Source: Salinivirga sp964413185 (GTDB lineage: Bacteria > Bacteroidota > Bacteroidia > Bacteroidales > Salinivirgaceae). Taken from it: DNA of 26,727 nt. Position 1 is the first letter of the stretch; each line of letters begins with the position of its first letter. Shown here one piece after another: positions 6,871 through 14,650 of this stretch. A program made the position numbers and the translations under genes. The DNA is taken from positions 1 to 26,727 of the forward strand of contig CAYPSX010000031.1 in assembly GCA_964413185.1 (NCBI GenBank). The letters run 5' to 3'. The notes under the pieces were generated by a model, which saw nothing but the letters and a program-made list of their open reading frames with translations, had not been told where the DNA came from and made no database searches.

Positions 6871-6957
6871 CGGAGAGAGAGGGATTCGAACCCTCGATAC
6901 CCTCTCGGGTAAACACGCTTTCCAGGCGTGCGCCTTAAGCCACTCGGCCATCTCTCC
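6871..6957 (-). tRNA. tRNA-Ser, anticodon GGA
   Basis: The 87-base gene folds fully on the minus strand. The acceptor stem pairs GGAGAGA with TCTCTCC, followed by discriminator G. The D arm is GCC/GGC, and the anticodon arm is CACGC-CTGGAAA-GCGTG with anticodon GGA (complement at 6921-6923). A class II variable arm TACCC-GAGA-GGGTA and a T arm GAGGG-TTCGAAT-CCCTC complete it. The long variable arm and the G discriminator fit serine. CCA is not encoded. It reads UCU and UCC codons. It lies 46 bases after ansA on the same strand and is followed by a T-rich stretch. Confidence 0.97.
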
Positions 6958-6960
6958 AGT

Positions 6961-6980
6961 TTATGGTATACCTTCCATAA
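6961..6980. repeat. Inverted repeat between ansA and tRNA-Ser
   Basis: TTATGG and CCATAA, 8 bases apart, form a perfect 6-base inverted repeat ending three bases before the tRNA 5' end. No T-tract follows, so it is not an intrinsic terminator; it could be a processing hairpin if the tRNA is co-transcribed with ansA. It is short enough to be chance. Confidence 0.3.
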
Positions 6981-7003
6981 AACAAGCGGCAATGTACAAA
7001 AAA

Positions 7004-8056
7004 TTATGAATCTGCCATGATTAAATCCCCATTAATTTCTCCACTTAAAGGTTTTTTAAAACATGTCTCTGCGTTATGTCGATTCATTTTTTCGCCTAAA
7101 ACGTACATCATTTTTGTGATGGCCGCTTCGAGGCTTATATCGTAACCACTCCATACTCCGGCATCGACCAGCCCTTTACTGCTTTCGTATTTTCCCATAC
7201 GAACACCTCCGGCTCTGCATTGCGTAACGTTCAAAACATATTTTCCGCTTTCTACGGTTCTCTTCATAATATTTGTGAACCAATCATCGGTCATTACGTT
7301 TCCCGATCCATAAGTTTGAAGAATTATTCCTTTAAGGCCGTCCATGGTACAAATATGCTCCACTACTTGTTCGGTTATGCCCGGAAAAAGTCTCAACATT
7401 GCAATTGATTGATCGAAGTTGGTATGCAGCGCAGGCCGTTCATTTTTACTAACGGGCAAAATTGCGCTTGTATTGTAATGTATTTCAATTCCGGCTTCTG
7501 CCAAAGCCGGGTAATTGTCGGAACGGAATGCGTAAAAATATTCCGCATTATGTTTGGTGGTGCGATTTCCCCTGAAGAGTTGGTTTTCGAAATATACGCA
7601 AACTTCAGGTACGCGCGATGCTCCGTTTTTTTTGTCGGCTGCTATTTCTACGGATGTGATTAAATTTTCTTTTCCATCGGTGCGAATTGTGCCAATGGGT
7701 AGTTGAGAGCCTGTAAGTACGATAGGTTTGCTCAAATCCTGTAAAATAAAACTCAATGCTGAAGCTGTGTAGGCCATGGTATCAGTTCCTTGTAGAATGA
7801 CAAATCCATCAAATTCAGTGTATCTGTCATATATCATTTGACCCAGTTTTATCCAATATTCGGGACGCATATCTGAGCTGTCGATTACAGGATCGAAGGT
7901 AATTGCCTCAATATCGACGCCCAGTTTATATAATTCAGGAACCTGGTTGGCCAAATGTTCAAAATTGAACGGCATTAATGCACCTGTAACCGGGTTGTTA
8001 ACCATGCCAATGGTTCCGCCTGTATACAATAATAAAACTTTTGATGAACGGCTCAT
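7004..8056 (-). CDS. ansA: Type I (cytoplasmic) L-asparaginase
   Basis: This 350-residue protein hydrolyses L-asparagine to aspartate and ammonia. The first threonine motif is LLYTGGTIGMV (nucleophile Thr15), and the second is LQGTDTMAYTAS with Thr91-Asp92. VLTGSQLPI and the Lys of IRTDGKENL complete the usual site, and RGNRTTKHNA is a conserved binding-loop region. There is no signal peptide, and the length matches the E. coli AnsA-type enzyme, so it should be cytoplasmic. Its start overlaps the tatD stop in an ATGA, making it the last protein gene of the dprA-tatD-ansA unit. An archaeal GatD-type role is unlikely in a bacterium at this size. Confidence 0.93.
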   Translation of the reverse strand: MSRSSKVLLLYTGGTIGMVNNPVTGALMPFNFEHLANQVPELYKLGVDIEAITFDPVIDSSDMRPEYWIKLGQMIYDRYTEFDGFVILQGTDTMAYTASALSFILQDLSKPIVLTGSQLPIGTIRTDGKENLITSVEIAADKKNGASRVPEVCVYFENQLFRGNRTTKHNAEYFYAFRSDNYPALAEAGIEIHYNTSAILPVSKNERPALHTNFDQSIAMLRLFPGITEQVVEHICTMDGLKGIILQTYGSGNVMTDDWFTNIMKRTVESGKYVLNVTQCRAGGVRMGKYESSKGLVDAGVWSGYDISLEAAITKMMYVLGEKMNRHNAETCFKKPLSGEINGDLIMADS

Positions 8057-8820
8057 AGTTTAAAAAGGTTTTTTGCATTTATTGTGGTTGCTTGTTTCAC
8101 CGCTTCAACTGTAAGATTCTTGTTTTCGGCAAGTTTTTTTGCGATATATGGAATGTATGCGCTTTCATTTCGTTTGCCGCGCATGGGAGTTGGTGCCAGA
8201 TATGGACTGTCGGTTTCAAGAATTAATTTTTCGAGAGGCTGATCAGCAATTATTTCGCCGATACCGGCATTTTTGAAAGTTGATATGCCGCCTACGCCGA
8301 GGTAAAAATCCAGTTTTAAAGCCCGTTCGGCATGTTCCCGCGTTCCGGTAAAGCTGTGTAAAACGCCCCGAAGCCCGCTATTTTTATACTTTTCAAGCAC
8401 ATCAAGTATTTCACTGAACGAATCGCGCGCATGTACGACAATGGGCAGATCGTTTTGTAAGGCAATATCTATTTGCATTTCGAATGCCTGAACCTGTTCT
8501 TTGTAAAAAGTTTTGTCCCAATACAGGTCGATACCGATTTCTCCAATTGCAATATAATTGCCTGTGGAAAGTTCCTCTTGAATATTACCAATTTGTTCCC
8601 GAAAATCGGGTTCTACTGATGTTGGATGCAGCCCCATCATTGGTTTAAAGACATCGGGGTATTTGCTACACAATTTTTTCAACGGATCAATGGAATCACT
8701 GTCAATATTAGGCAAAAGAATGGTTCGCACATCATTCTGCAAAGCCCTTTTCACAACGGCATCAATATCATCTGCGAATTCAGGCAGGTATAAATGAGAA
8801 TGTGTATCGATAAATGACAT
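8053..8820 (-). CDS. TatD-family metal-dependent hydrolase (DNase)
   Basis: This is a 255-residue TIM-barrel hydrolase with the full TatD metal site: FIDTHSHLYL (His7, His9), IAIGEIGID (Glu94), VVHARD (His130), LHSFTG (His155) and LETDSPYLAP (Asp204). Family members act as 3'-5' exonucleases or Mg-dependent DNases in the cytoplasm and have been linked to repair of oxidative damage. It is one base downstream of dprA and overlaps ansA by four bases. The closest named relatives are TatD and YcfH; which of these it matches cannot be settled here, so no symbol is given. Confidence 0.92.
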   Translation of the reverse strand: MSFIDTHSHLYLPEFADDIDAVVKRALQNDVRTILLPNIDSDSIDPLKKLCSKYPDVFKPMMGLHPTSVEPDFREQIGNIQEELSTGNYIAIGEIGIDLYWDKTFYKEQVQAFEMQIDIALQNDLPIVVHARDSFSEILDVLEKYKNSGLRGVLHSFTGTREHAERALKLDFYLGVGGISTFKNAGIGEIIADQPLEKLILETDSPYLAPTPMRGKRNESAYIPYIAKKLAENKNLTVEAVKQATTINAKNLFKL

Positions 8821-8821
8821 A

Positions 8822-9934
8822 TTAAAAGGCTTTGGTGTATTGATTTCCGGGCAACGATTTTACTTTATTTTTCAGTTCCAGGCTTAATAGTATTCCTGAC
8901 AGCTGACTAACCGGCAGGGCCAATTTTGCAGCCATATAATCTACAGCTATTGTGCCATCTTGCATTATTAATTCAAAAATTGTACGTTCTTCTGTTGAGA
9001 GCCCGTCGAAAAGTGATGCCTGAACAGGTTCACTCATTTCCTGCTCGGGCGGCCAGTTCATAAAATATTCAAAGTCGGTAACAGACTCGAGCAATGCGGC
9101 TTTTTGTTGTTTGATAAGTTTATTGCATCCGGCTGAATATGTATCGCCGACTTTTCCGGGAAAGGCAAAAACATCGCGGTTATAAGAAAAGGCCATATCG
9201 GCTGAGATTAAAGCGCCGCCTTTCTCTCCTGATTCGGCAACGATTAAAGCATCGCACATTCCGGCAATAATTCGGTTCCTGGAAACGAAATTCCCCCTGT
9301 CGGGCTTTGTTCCTTTGGCAAATTCAGTAATAATTCCGCCATTTGGCAGCATGCGTTTCACAATACTTTTGTGGACAGAGGGGTAAATAATATCGGAGCC
9401 ACTTCCCATAATACCCACTGTGGGCAGATTATTATTCATTGCAGCTTTGTGTGCAACAACATCTATCCCATAAGCCAGCCCACTGATAATCATTGCATTG
9501 TGCTTATGTTGAGCCAGTTCCTCAATAAACTTCTCAACCAGACTGGAGCCATATACGGTTGCATTTCGTGTACCGACAATTCCAATAGTTTTGCGATAAT
9601 TCAGATCGACATTTCCCTGGTAGTATATGATGGCGGGAGCGTCTTTACAGTGTTTCAGGCGTTGGGGATATTCACCATCGGTAAATGCCAGAACTTTAAT
9701 ATTGTGTTTCAGGCAAAAATTCAATTCTTCTTCGGCTTGCTCCAGGTATTTTTTTTCGGTCAGCTGGCGAATCAACTTCGGATTGATATTTTTTTCTGGC
9801 CGGGTTTTGTCTGGTTTATATTCGAACACAGCCTTTGCCGAGCCAAAATGCTCAACTAATCTCCGTATTGTAGTGGGGCCGATTCCCTGAATAAGTTGCA
9901 GGGCAATTAAGTATTTATGATCTGTTTTTTCCAT
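8822..9934 (-). CDS. dprA: DNA-processing protein DprA (Smf)
   Basis: This 370-residue protein loads RecA on incoming single-stranded DNA in natural transformation. An N-terminal helix-hairpin-helix-like segment (QLIQGIGPTTIRRLVEHFG, about 13-31) precedes the Rossmann-fold DprA core (about 85-290). Core motifs are GIVGTRNATVYG, SGLAYGIDVVAHKAA, GIMGSGSDIIYP, GNFVSRNRIIAGM and SGEKGGALISADMA. A winged-helix (DML1-like) C-terminus follows (about 308-370). It is the first gene of the dprA-tatD-ansA unit. Oddly, the terminator of the upstream ppiD gene ends only eight bases before this start, and no promoter match lies between. DprA is widespread in bacteria not known to be transformable, so competence does not follow. 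Confidence 0.96.
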   Translation of the reverse strand: MEKTDHKYLIALQLIQGIGPTTIRRLVEHFGSAKAVFEYKPDKTRPEKNINPKLIRQLTEKKYLEQAEEELNFCLKHNIKVLAFTDGEYPQRLKHCKDAPAIIYYQGNVDLNYRKTIGIVGTRNATVYGSSLVEKFIEELAQHKHNAMIISGLAYGIDVVAHKAAMNNNLPTVGIMGSGSDIIYPSVHKSIVKRMLPNGGIITEFAKGTKPDRGNFVSRNRIIAGMCDALIVAESGEKGGALISADMAFSYNRDVFAFPGKVGDTYSAGCNKLIKQQKAALLESVTDFEYFMNWPPEQEMSEPVQASLFDGLSTEERTIFELIMQDGTIAVDYMAAKLALPVSQLSGILLSLELKNKVKSLPGNQYTKAF

Positions 9935-9942
9935 TGGGCAAT

Positions 9943-9987
9943 AAAAAAAGAGGTTGAGATTAAATGCCGTAGCACCTCCTCAACCTC
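9943..9987 (-). terminator. Intrinsic terminator after ppiD, abutting the dprA start
   Basis: On the minus strand GAGGTTGAG (9987-9979) pairs perfectly with CTCAACCTC (9958-9950), followed by seven Ts (9949-9943). The 20-base middle can fold further as TGC-TACG-GCA, a UNCG-type tetraloop with C-G closure. The T-tract ends eight bases from the dprA ATG, so this element may also act as an attenuator for dprA. Confidence 0.88.
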
Positions 9988-10009
9988 CCTGTTCTTTATC
10001 TAAAACCTG

Positions 10010-12133
10010 TTAATAGAACTTAATTCTGTTATCTTCGATTTCAGCATTGTCTTTTAAAGCTTCGAAAACTTCGTTTTGGGCACGTGAAACATAAGTGCGT
10101 TCAATTGCTTTTTTCTCCATGGCAAGGTTTTGGTTCTCTCCGGCTTCCTGAACATTTGTAACCTGCAATACATACACAGCGTTATTTCCTTGTATGGGTG
10201 CTGAAATTTCGTTTGCTTCGAGTACGGAAGCTACACCCTGAACTTTGGGCTCCATACCTAATCCGGGAACGCTGAAAGCTGCAAATGATGCGCCCTGAGT
10301 TTCTTTCACCTCGGTTCCGAGTGATTGAGCCAGTTCATCAATATTATTACTGTTGCTTAATGCTTTGTTGATTTTTTCTTTAAGTAATTCAGCTTTTTTC
10401 TCTTTTTTCACTGCACGTTCAACAGTAGCGCGCACTTGTTCAAGTGGTGCGTAGCCTTTATCGCGTTTCTCTGTAACCACGCCAATAACATAGTTGTCGT
10501 TAATTTCAAAAATCGGGCTTTGGCTGCTGCGGTCTACAATAATTTGCTCTGATTCGGTAAAGAAAGCCTCACGAATTAAATTGCGTGCAATGCCCAATCC
10601 GGCAATCTCCCGAGATGTTGATTTAAGGTTGTTGGCCTGTTTCTTAGTGAGGTTTGCGTTATCTTCAACACCTTTATTAAAAGATTTAAATGTGCGGTGG
10701 TTGCCGGCAAATTCGCTGGCTTTTCTGTATACAATGTCGTTTGTTTCTTCGCTTGGAGTGATATCGCGCGAAATAACTGCCAATTGGACCTGCTTCACTT
10801 CCTTGCCTTTTTCTGTCATTTCTGCAATTAAAACAGCTTGTTGAGTGGGGAATTTCACAATTTCGCCTACCCCTGCATCGAGAAGGGCGTTGCCATAAAC
10901 GATCTCTTCCGGGTTTTTCCATCCTGTATTGCCACCTTTAACGGCAGTTTCTTTGTCATCGGAATGTTTTTGCGCCAGTTGTGCAAAGTCTGCTCCGTTT
11001 TCGATTAATTGCGTAAGACTGTCGGCCAATTGCTGGGTTTGCTGTCCATCGCGTTGCTCACCGGGTACCAAAACGATATGGCGGATTTTAATTGTATCGG
11101 GGCGTGTTTCGATCTGTGCAATTTTTGCCACTTTAAAGCTTTCTCCTTCGCGATAAGGGCCGTAGATAAATCCTTCTTCTTTTGTGAACATGAGCGAGTC
11201 GATCAGCGGGTTACTATATTCACCTTTTTTGTAGAATTTAGGATCGAAGGCCTGATCGGAGGTAGCCGTTACAAATTGTGCTTCTTCATCTGTTTCTTTG
11301 AGTTCAGGTACAAGAGACTCAATATCTTTTCTGATATTGTTAATATCTTCTTGTGAGGGTTCAATTGGAAATGTAACATATTCTATATTAACCGATTTTT
11401 CTTGTTCAAACAGTTTTTTGTGTTCGTTATAATATTTTTCAAGGTCGGCTTTTTCAATTGCGATTTCCTCATCTTTCAGCTCAGTGTAGGCCATTGCAAC
11501 GTATTTAAAGTCTACTTTACGCTGTTTGTTTACAGCCGTTTGCCGGGCTTGTAAATCTGTTGCAAATAGTCCTTTTTGAACAGCGGTATAATATTTTGTA
11601 TTTATGCGCTGTTGTTTAATGCCTTGTTCAAAGGCTAACCAGGACTCACGAGCTTCGGGATTCTGCTCAAAACTTGCAATGAAGCGTTTTACGAGTTGGG
11701 GGTCAAACTGACCGGTTTGTTCATTTTGGAAAATGGGTATCTGGCGGATTTGCGGGTGAATATTATTACCGGTTACCATATCGTTCAGTTCCTCAACGCT
11801 TACATTGATACCGGCTTCACCAATCTCCTCGCCCATTACTTTTTCCTGCAAAAGTTGCTGCCAAACCTGGTTGCGCACTTGATTCATTGTGCGCTCATCG
11901 AGTGAACTTTGATCGCTATTACGTTTAGCGTTTTCCATTGCTTCATCGAGGCGGTTTTGATAATTGCGTTGGTCGATTGAAACTCCGTTTATTTCAGCGA
12001 TCTCAAATTGGTCTGAGGAAAGATTAGTTCCTCCACGAAAAAGGTCGCCCAGGATAAAAGCCATCAGGGCAAGTCCAATTACTATTGATACTAACAATCC
12101 TGCACGATTCCGAATTCTTTCTAACGTAGCCAT
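10010..12133 (-). CDS. ppiD: PpiD-like membrane-anchored peptidyl-prolyl isomerase/foldase
   Basis: This 707-residue protein starts with a short cytoplasmic tail (MATLERIRNRAG) and a single membrane anchor (about 13-30); the rest would be periplasmic. A SurA-N-like helical domain (about 45-200) carries the repeated Glu/Gln-rich helices of this family. A parvulin domain follows (about 345-445), starting IKIRHIVLVPG and containing GADFAQLAQKHSDD and GGNTGWKN. A long C-terminal helical region ends KDNAEIEDNRIKFY. PpiD helps proteins leaving the Sec translocon to fold. The length is close to Bacteroidota homologues and above the 623 residues of E. coli PpiD. It appears to be its own unit, with a terminator on each side. 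Confidence 0.9.
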   Translation of the reverse strand: MATLERIRNRAGLLVSIVIGLALMAFILGDLFRGGTNLSSDQFEIAEINGVSIDQRNYQNRLDEAMENAKRNSDQSSLDERTMNQVRNQVWQQLLQEKVMGEEIGEAGINVSVEELNDMVTGNNIHPQIRQIPIFQNEQTGQFDPQLVKRFIASFEQNPEARESWLAFEQGIKQQRINTKYYTAVQKGLFATDLQARQTAVNKQRKVDFKYVAMAYTELKDEEIAIEKADLEKYYNEHKKLFEQEKSVNIEYVTFPIEPSQEDINNIRKDIESLVPELKETDEEAQFVTATSDQAFDPKFYKKGEYSNPLIDSLMFTKEEGFIYGPYREGESFKVAKIAQIETRPDTIKIRHIVLVPGEQRDGQQTQQLADSLTQLIENGADFAQLAQKHSDDKETAVKGGNTGWKNPEEIVYGNALLDAGVGEIVKFPTQQAVLIAEMTEKGKEVKQVQLAVISRDITPSEETNDIVYRKASEFAGNHRTFKSFNKGVEDNANLTKKQANNLKSTSREIAGLGIARNLIREAFFTESEQIIVDRSSQSPIFEINDNYVIGVVTEKRDKGYAPLEQVRATVERAVKKEKKAELLKEKINKALSNSNNIDELAQSLGTEVKETQGASFAAFSVPGLGMEPKVQGVASVLEANEISAPIQGNNAVYVLQVTNVQEAGENQNLAMEKKAIERTYVSRAQNEVFEALKDNAEIEDNRIKFY

Positions 12134-12268
12134 ATTCTATTCAGTATTACATGTTTTCTATAAAATAATTCAGGGCACGAAGATAATAAAAAATGATAAA
12201 ATGAAAGCTTTAATAAAAATAATATGTTGTCAATGTTTAATAATCATGAACCGGGCAAGGAAAAAAAT

Positions 12269-12298
12269 AAAAAAAAAGCCACGCTTTACTGCATGGCT
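12269..12298 (-). terminator. Intrinsic terminator of the proline dehydrogenase operon
   Basis: On the minus strand AGCCATGC-AGTAAA-GCGTGGCT makes an 8-base stem with one wobble, followed by nine Ts, an A and seven more Ts. It lies 29 bases after the stop of the secreted-protein gene. The rest of the 193-base gap to ppiD (12134-12268) is A/T-rich. The nearest thing to a -7 box there is TATCTTCG at 12185-12178, with one mismatch and no -33, so I do not call a ppiD promoter. Confidence 0.92.
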
Positions 12299-12326
12299 AC
12301 ATTATTTTCTCTGATTTTCATTCAAA

Positions 12327-12941
12327 TTATAGATAATAGGTAAATCCACCTCCAATAAAATGATATGCATTGCCGACAAACGCATTGTGCCCGGAATGTT
12401 TCACTACATTAATTTCAACTTCAAAAATCAAAGCCAGGTTTCTTTTAAGACCTATTTCAAGGCTAATGGGCACCCAACCAACAAATTCTGGTTTCATAAC
12501 TTCTGTGGTGGTTCCATTTTGGTTTGTTCTGGTGGTGGATACAAAATTAAGATCAGAATCGAATCCTGAGGAGATACGTACATCGCTTCTGATGGGATAT
12601 GTAAACAGGAATGTTCCATCGAGCCCCATGTTTCCGAAATAGTGAGCTCCGGCTGCGAATGAAAAGTAGCGTCCCAGGGCAAATTCAAGATCACCGCCCA
12701 AATAATTACTATACCCCGGACTGGCTCCTGCTTTCAGACCAATATCAATTCCTTTTTTGAGACCGTAGCCCAAATGGGCAAAAAACATAAAATTGGGACT
12801 CCCACCATCAATAATAACCGATGGTTCTGCTCCCACGCTAAACTGACCGGCTTTAAGTGTTTGGCCGGTGTTGAAAATCTGACTGAAACCTGCTGAGGAA
12901 AACAGTGTCAACATCATAGCGAACAGTACGAATCTCTTCAT
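12327..12941 (-). CDS. Small secreted, probably outer-membrane beta-barrel protein
   Basis: No named family is recognised with certainty. The start chosen is the ATG at 12941 (MKRFVLFAMMLTLFSSAGFS), which gives a clean signal peptide cut near residue 20; the frame is open to 12995, but that extension would spoil the signal. The mature part of about 184 residues alternates short hydrophobic strands with Gly-rich turns (for example FFAHLGYGLKKGIDIGLKAG and FIGGGFTYYL) and ends in an aromatic-rich strand, as small beta-barrels do. An outer-membrane location is inferred. It lies 61 bases after the small membrane-protein gene and is closed by a terminator, probably the last gene of the proline dehydrogenase run. 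Confidence 0.75.
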   Translation of the reverse strand: MKRFVLFAMMLTLFSSAGFSQIFNTGQTLKAGQFSVGAEPSVIIDGGSPNFMFFAHLGYGLKKGIDIGLKAGASPGYSNYLGGDLEFALGRYFSFAAGAHYFGNMGLDGTFLFTYPIRSDVRISSGFDSDLNFVSTTRTNQNGTTTEVMKPEFVGWVPISLEIGLKRNLALIFEVEINVVKHSGHNAFVGNAYHFIGGGFTYYL

Positions 12942-13002
12942 AATGATTAATTTTGAATTAATAAATTGCAATATTACTTTAATTGAGCAATACAAATGTT
13001 AC

Positions 13003-13467
13003 CTAATGATTAATTTTAACCAACACACCAACTGCTTTTATTAACTGATGAAAGTCGGTTTTGTTCAATGCATTTACATTAACAGGCGGGTATTTATATA
13101 GTTCACCATGATCTTTTCTAAAAAGAATGAGCATTTTTTTCAGGCCGAAAAGTTTTTTTTCAATTTTGTAATTGACTACTTCTGATGATTTGATTTTGAA
13201 TGCTTTGTATTCTTTGTTCAGGGGTGCTAAACCAAAATACTTAACTACAACTGATTTTTTATCAATTTTGATTTTCAAATAATTAAATCCCAGAACATTC
13301 ATTAGCAGGTACAGAATAACAATTGCAACAGCAAAAGTTACAATTATTTCAAAGCCGGCATCAACATCAAAGATAAGCAGGGGGCCTACTGTGAGTACAA
13401 ATAAAAAAGGCAGGGCAAAAAAGATTAATTTAATGCGCCTGGCATTTTGGCGGTTTTCAATTTCCAT
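13003..13467 (-). CDS. Small membrane protein of unknown function
   Basis: This 154-residue protein has a basic N-terminus (MEIENRQNARRIK), two closely spaced membrane segments (about 14-33 and 40-60) and a soluble C-terminal half. The soluble part has short beta strands such as YLKIKIDKKSVVVKYFGL and ends in a helix, a pattern reminiscent of bacterial PH-like (YdbT/YcxB-type) domains; this is only a resemblance. Its start overlaps the last 11 bases of the proline dehydrogenase gene, so translation is probably coupled. No catalytic motif is seen and the function is unknown. Confidence 0.78.
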   Translation of the reverse strand: MEIENRQNARRIKLIFFALPFLFVLTVGPLLIFDVDAGFEIIVTFAVAIVILYLLMNVLGFNYLKIKIDKKSVVVKYFGLAPLNKEYKAFKIKSSEVVNYKIEKKLFGLKKMLILFRKDHGELYKYPPVNVNALNKTDFHQLIKAVGVLVKINH

Positions 13468-14635
13468 TGTCTACTGTTTTTTTGCGTCTTTTTTTCTCTT
13501 TTAAAATAAGTGATAATTCGCGACTGGTTTGTCCGGCAACCGATGTATTTTCTTCTGCCCTCCTGATCAAATATGGTGCCACATGGCGCACGGGACCGTA
13601 AGGTATGTATTTAGCCACATTATATCCGGCATTGGCAAGATTGTAACTTATGTGGTCGCTCATTCCATACAATTGAGAAAAGAATATACGTGTATCATTC
13701 TTTTGAAGTTTCTGTTCTGACATTAAATCTACAAGAATTTTGCTACTTTCTTCGTTATGTGTACCATTAAAAATGTGGAGGATATCAATATTTTCCATGG
13801 AAACGCGCAGGGCATCATTATACATTTGATCGGTGGTTTCTTTATCGGGATTGATGGGCGACGGGTAACCTTCCTGTTCTGCTCTGGCACGTTCTTTCTC
13901 CATGTAAGCACCCCGGACGAATTTCACACCGGCGAAAAACTTTTTTTGCCGTGCTTTTTCTACTAAATCTTTCAGGTATTGCAACCTGTCGGTTCGGTAC
14001 ATTTGCAGCGTATGGAACACAATTACTTCCTGCTTGTTGTATTTTTCCATCATCTGCTCTACTACATCGTCGATGGCTTTTTGATACCAATAGTCTTCGG
14101 CATCTATGAGCAAACGAACACTGTTTTTAGCTGCAGTTTCAGCAAGTTTGTCGATGCGTTGTGAAAATTCATCATATTGTAATAAATCCTCATCGGTGGT
14201 TTTCTTTTGAAAAGAAATTTTCTTCAACACTGCCGTATCGATCATGGCTGTTGGTTTGAATACAGCAAAAGGGATATTCGGATTTTTGCCGGCATTTTCG
14301 ATGGAGCGCAAAGTTTCCTGAAAAGCGTTATTAATGCCCTTTTCGGTGCTTGTTCCTTCTACGGAATAATCGAGAATTGACTTTACATTTGATTTGGCCA
14401 ACCGTTCCACTACCGGAAAGCATTTTTCAATAGTTTCGCCTCCTACAAAGTGCCTGTACAATGTTGGTTTAATTGCCCAACCAATGGGGATGCGCATAGT
14501 AAGGGCAATTTGCATCATTATTTTCCCAAATTTTACAAGCCATGGTTTTTCAATGGTGCGAAACAAAAACAGGGCGCGGTTTAAATCTTTGTTTGATTTA
14601 TCCTGAAAAGCTATCTTTGTGTTATTAAAATCCAT
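13457..14635 (-). CDS. Proline dehydrogenase (monofunctional, FAD-dependent)
   Basis: This 392-residue enzyme oxidises proline to pyrroline-5-carboxylate with FAD, passing electrons to the quinone pool; it is peripheral to the inner membrane. Barrel motifs visible are LLIDAEDYW (about 175-183), QMYRTDRLQYL (211-221), GVKFVRGAYMEKERARA (236-252), FFSQLYGMSDHI (near 328) and KYIPYGPVRHVAPYLIRRAEEN (about 348-369), the last holding the substrate-binding YLxRRxxEN. The P5C dehydrogenase half of PutA is absent. The start lies 15 bases from the divergent aroB start and has a full promoter match inside aroB. Bacteroidota annotations use putA or prodh, so no symbol is forced here. Confidence 0.93.
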   Translation of the reverse strand: MDFNNTKIAFQDKSNKDLNRALFLFRTIEKPWLVKFGKIMMQIALTMRIPIGWAIKPTLYRHFVGGETIEKCFPVVERLAKSNVKSILDYSVEGTSTEKGINNAFQETLRSIENAGKNPNIPFAVFKPTAMIDTAVLKKISFQKKTTDEDLLQYDEFSQRIDKLAETAAKNSVRLLIDAEDYWYQKAIDDVVEQMMEKYNKQEVIVFHTLQMYRTDRLQYLKDLVEKARQKKFFAGVKFVRGAYMEKERARAEQEGYPSPINPDKETTDQMYNDALRVSMENIDILHIFNGTHNEESSKILVDLMSEQKLQKNDTRIFFSQLYGMSDHISYNLANAGYNVAKYIPYGPVRHVAPYLIRRAEENTSVAGQTSRELSLILKEKKRRKKTVDNGN

Positions 14636-14649
14636 AAAGGTTATATTTG
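14616..14649 (+). promoter_or_regulatory. Bacteroidota-type promoter abutting the aroB start
   Basis: TTTG (14616-14619) is followed after 22 bases by TATATTTG (14642-14649), a perfect TAnnTTTG box. The spacing is at the long end of the known range. The box ends one base before the aroB ATG (14651), so transcription would begin at about the start codon and the mRNA would have almost no leader. The -33 lies inside the proline dehydrogenase coding sequence. Confidence 0.45.
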
Positions 14650-14650
14650 A

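Noticed and set aside
9371..9859. 162-residue open frame on the plus strand
   Set aside because: It lies wholly antisense to dprA, whose motifs are complete. Its Cys/Ile/Phe-rich product looks like a shadow translation.
12178..12185. Possible -7 box for ppiD (TATCTTCG on the minus strand)
   Set aside because: It has one mismatch and no -33 element at an acceptable distance, so it is too weak to list.
12942..12995. N-terminal extension of the secreted protein to 12995
   Set aside because: The extension places 18 residues ahead of a clean signal peptide; the start at 12941 is far more plausible.
12941..13017. 14-base direct repeat TAATGATTAATTTT at 12941-12954 and 13004-13017
   Set aside because: It is very A/T-rich, overlaps a start codon at one end and a gene's last codons at the other, and shows no third copy, so chance is sufficient.
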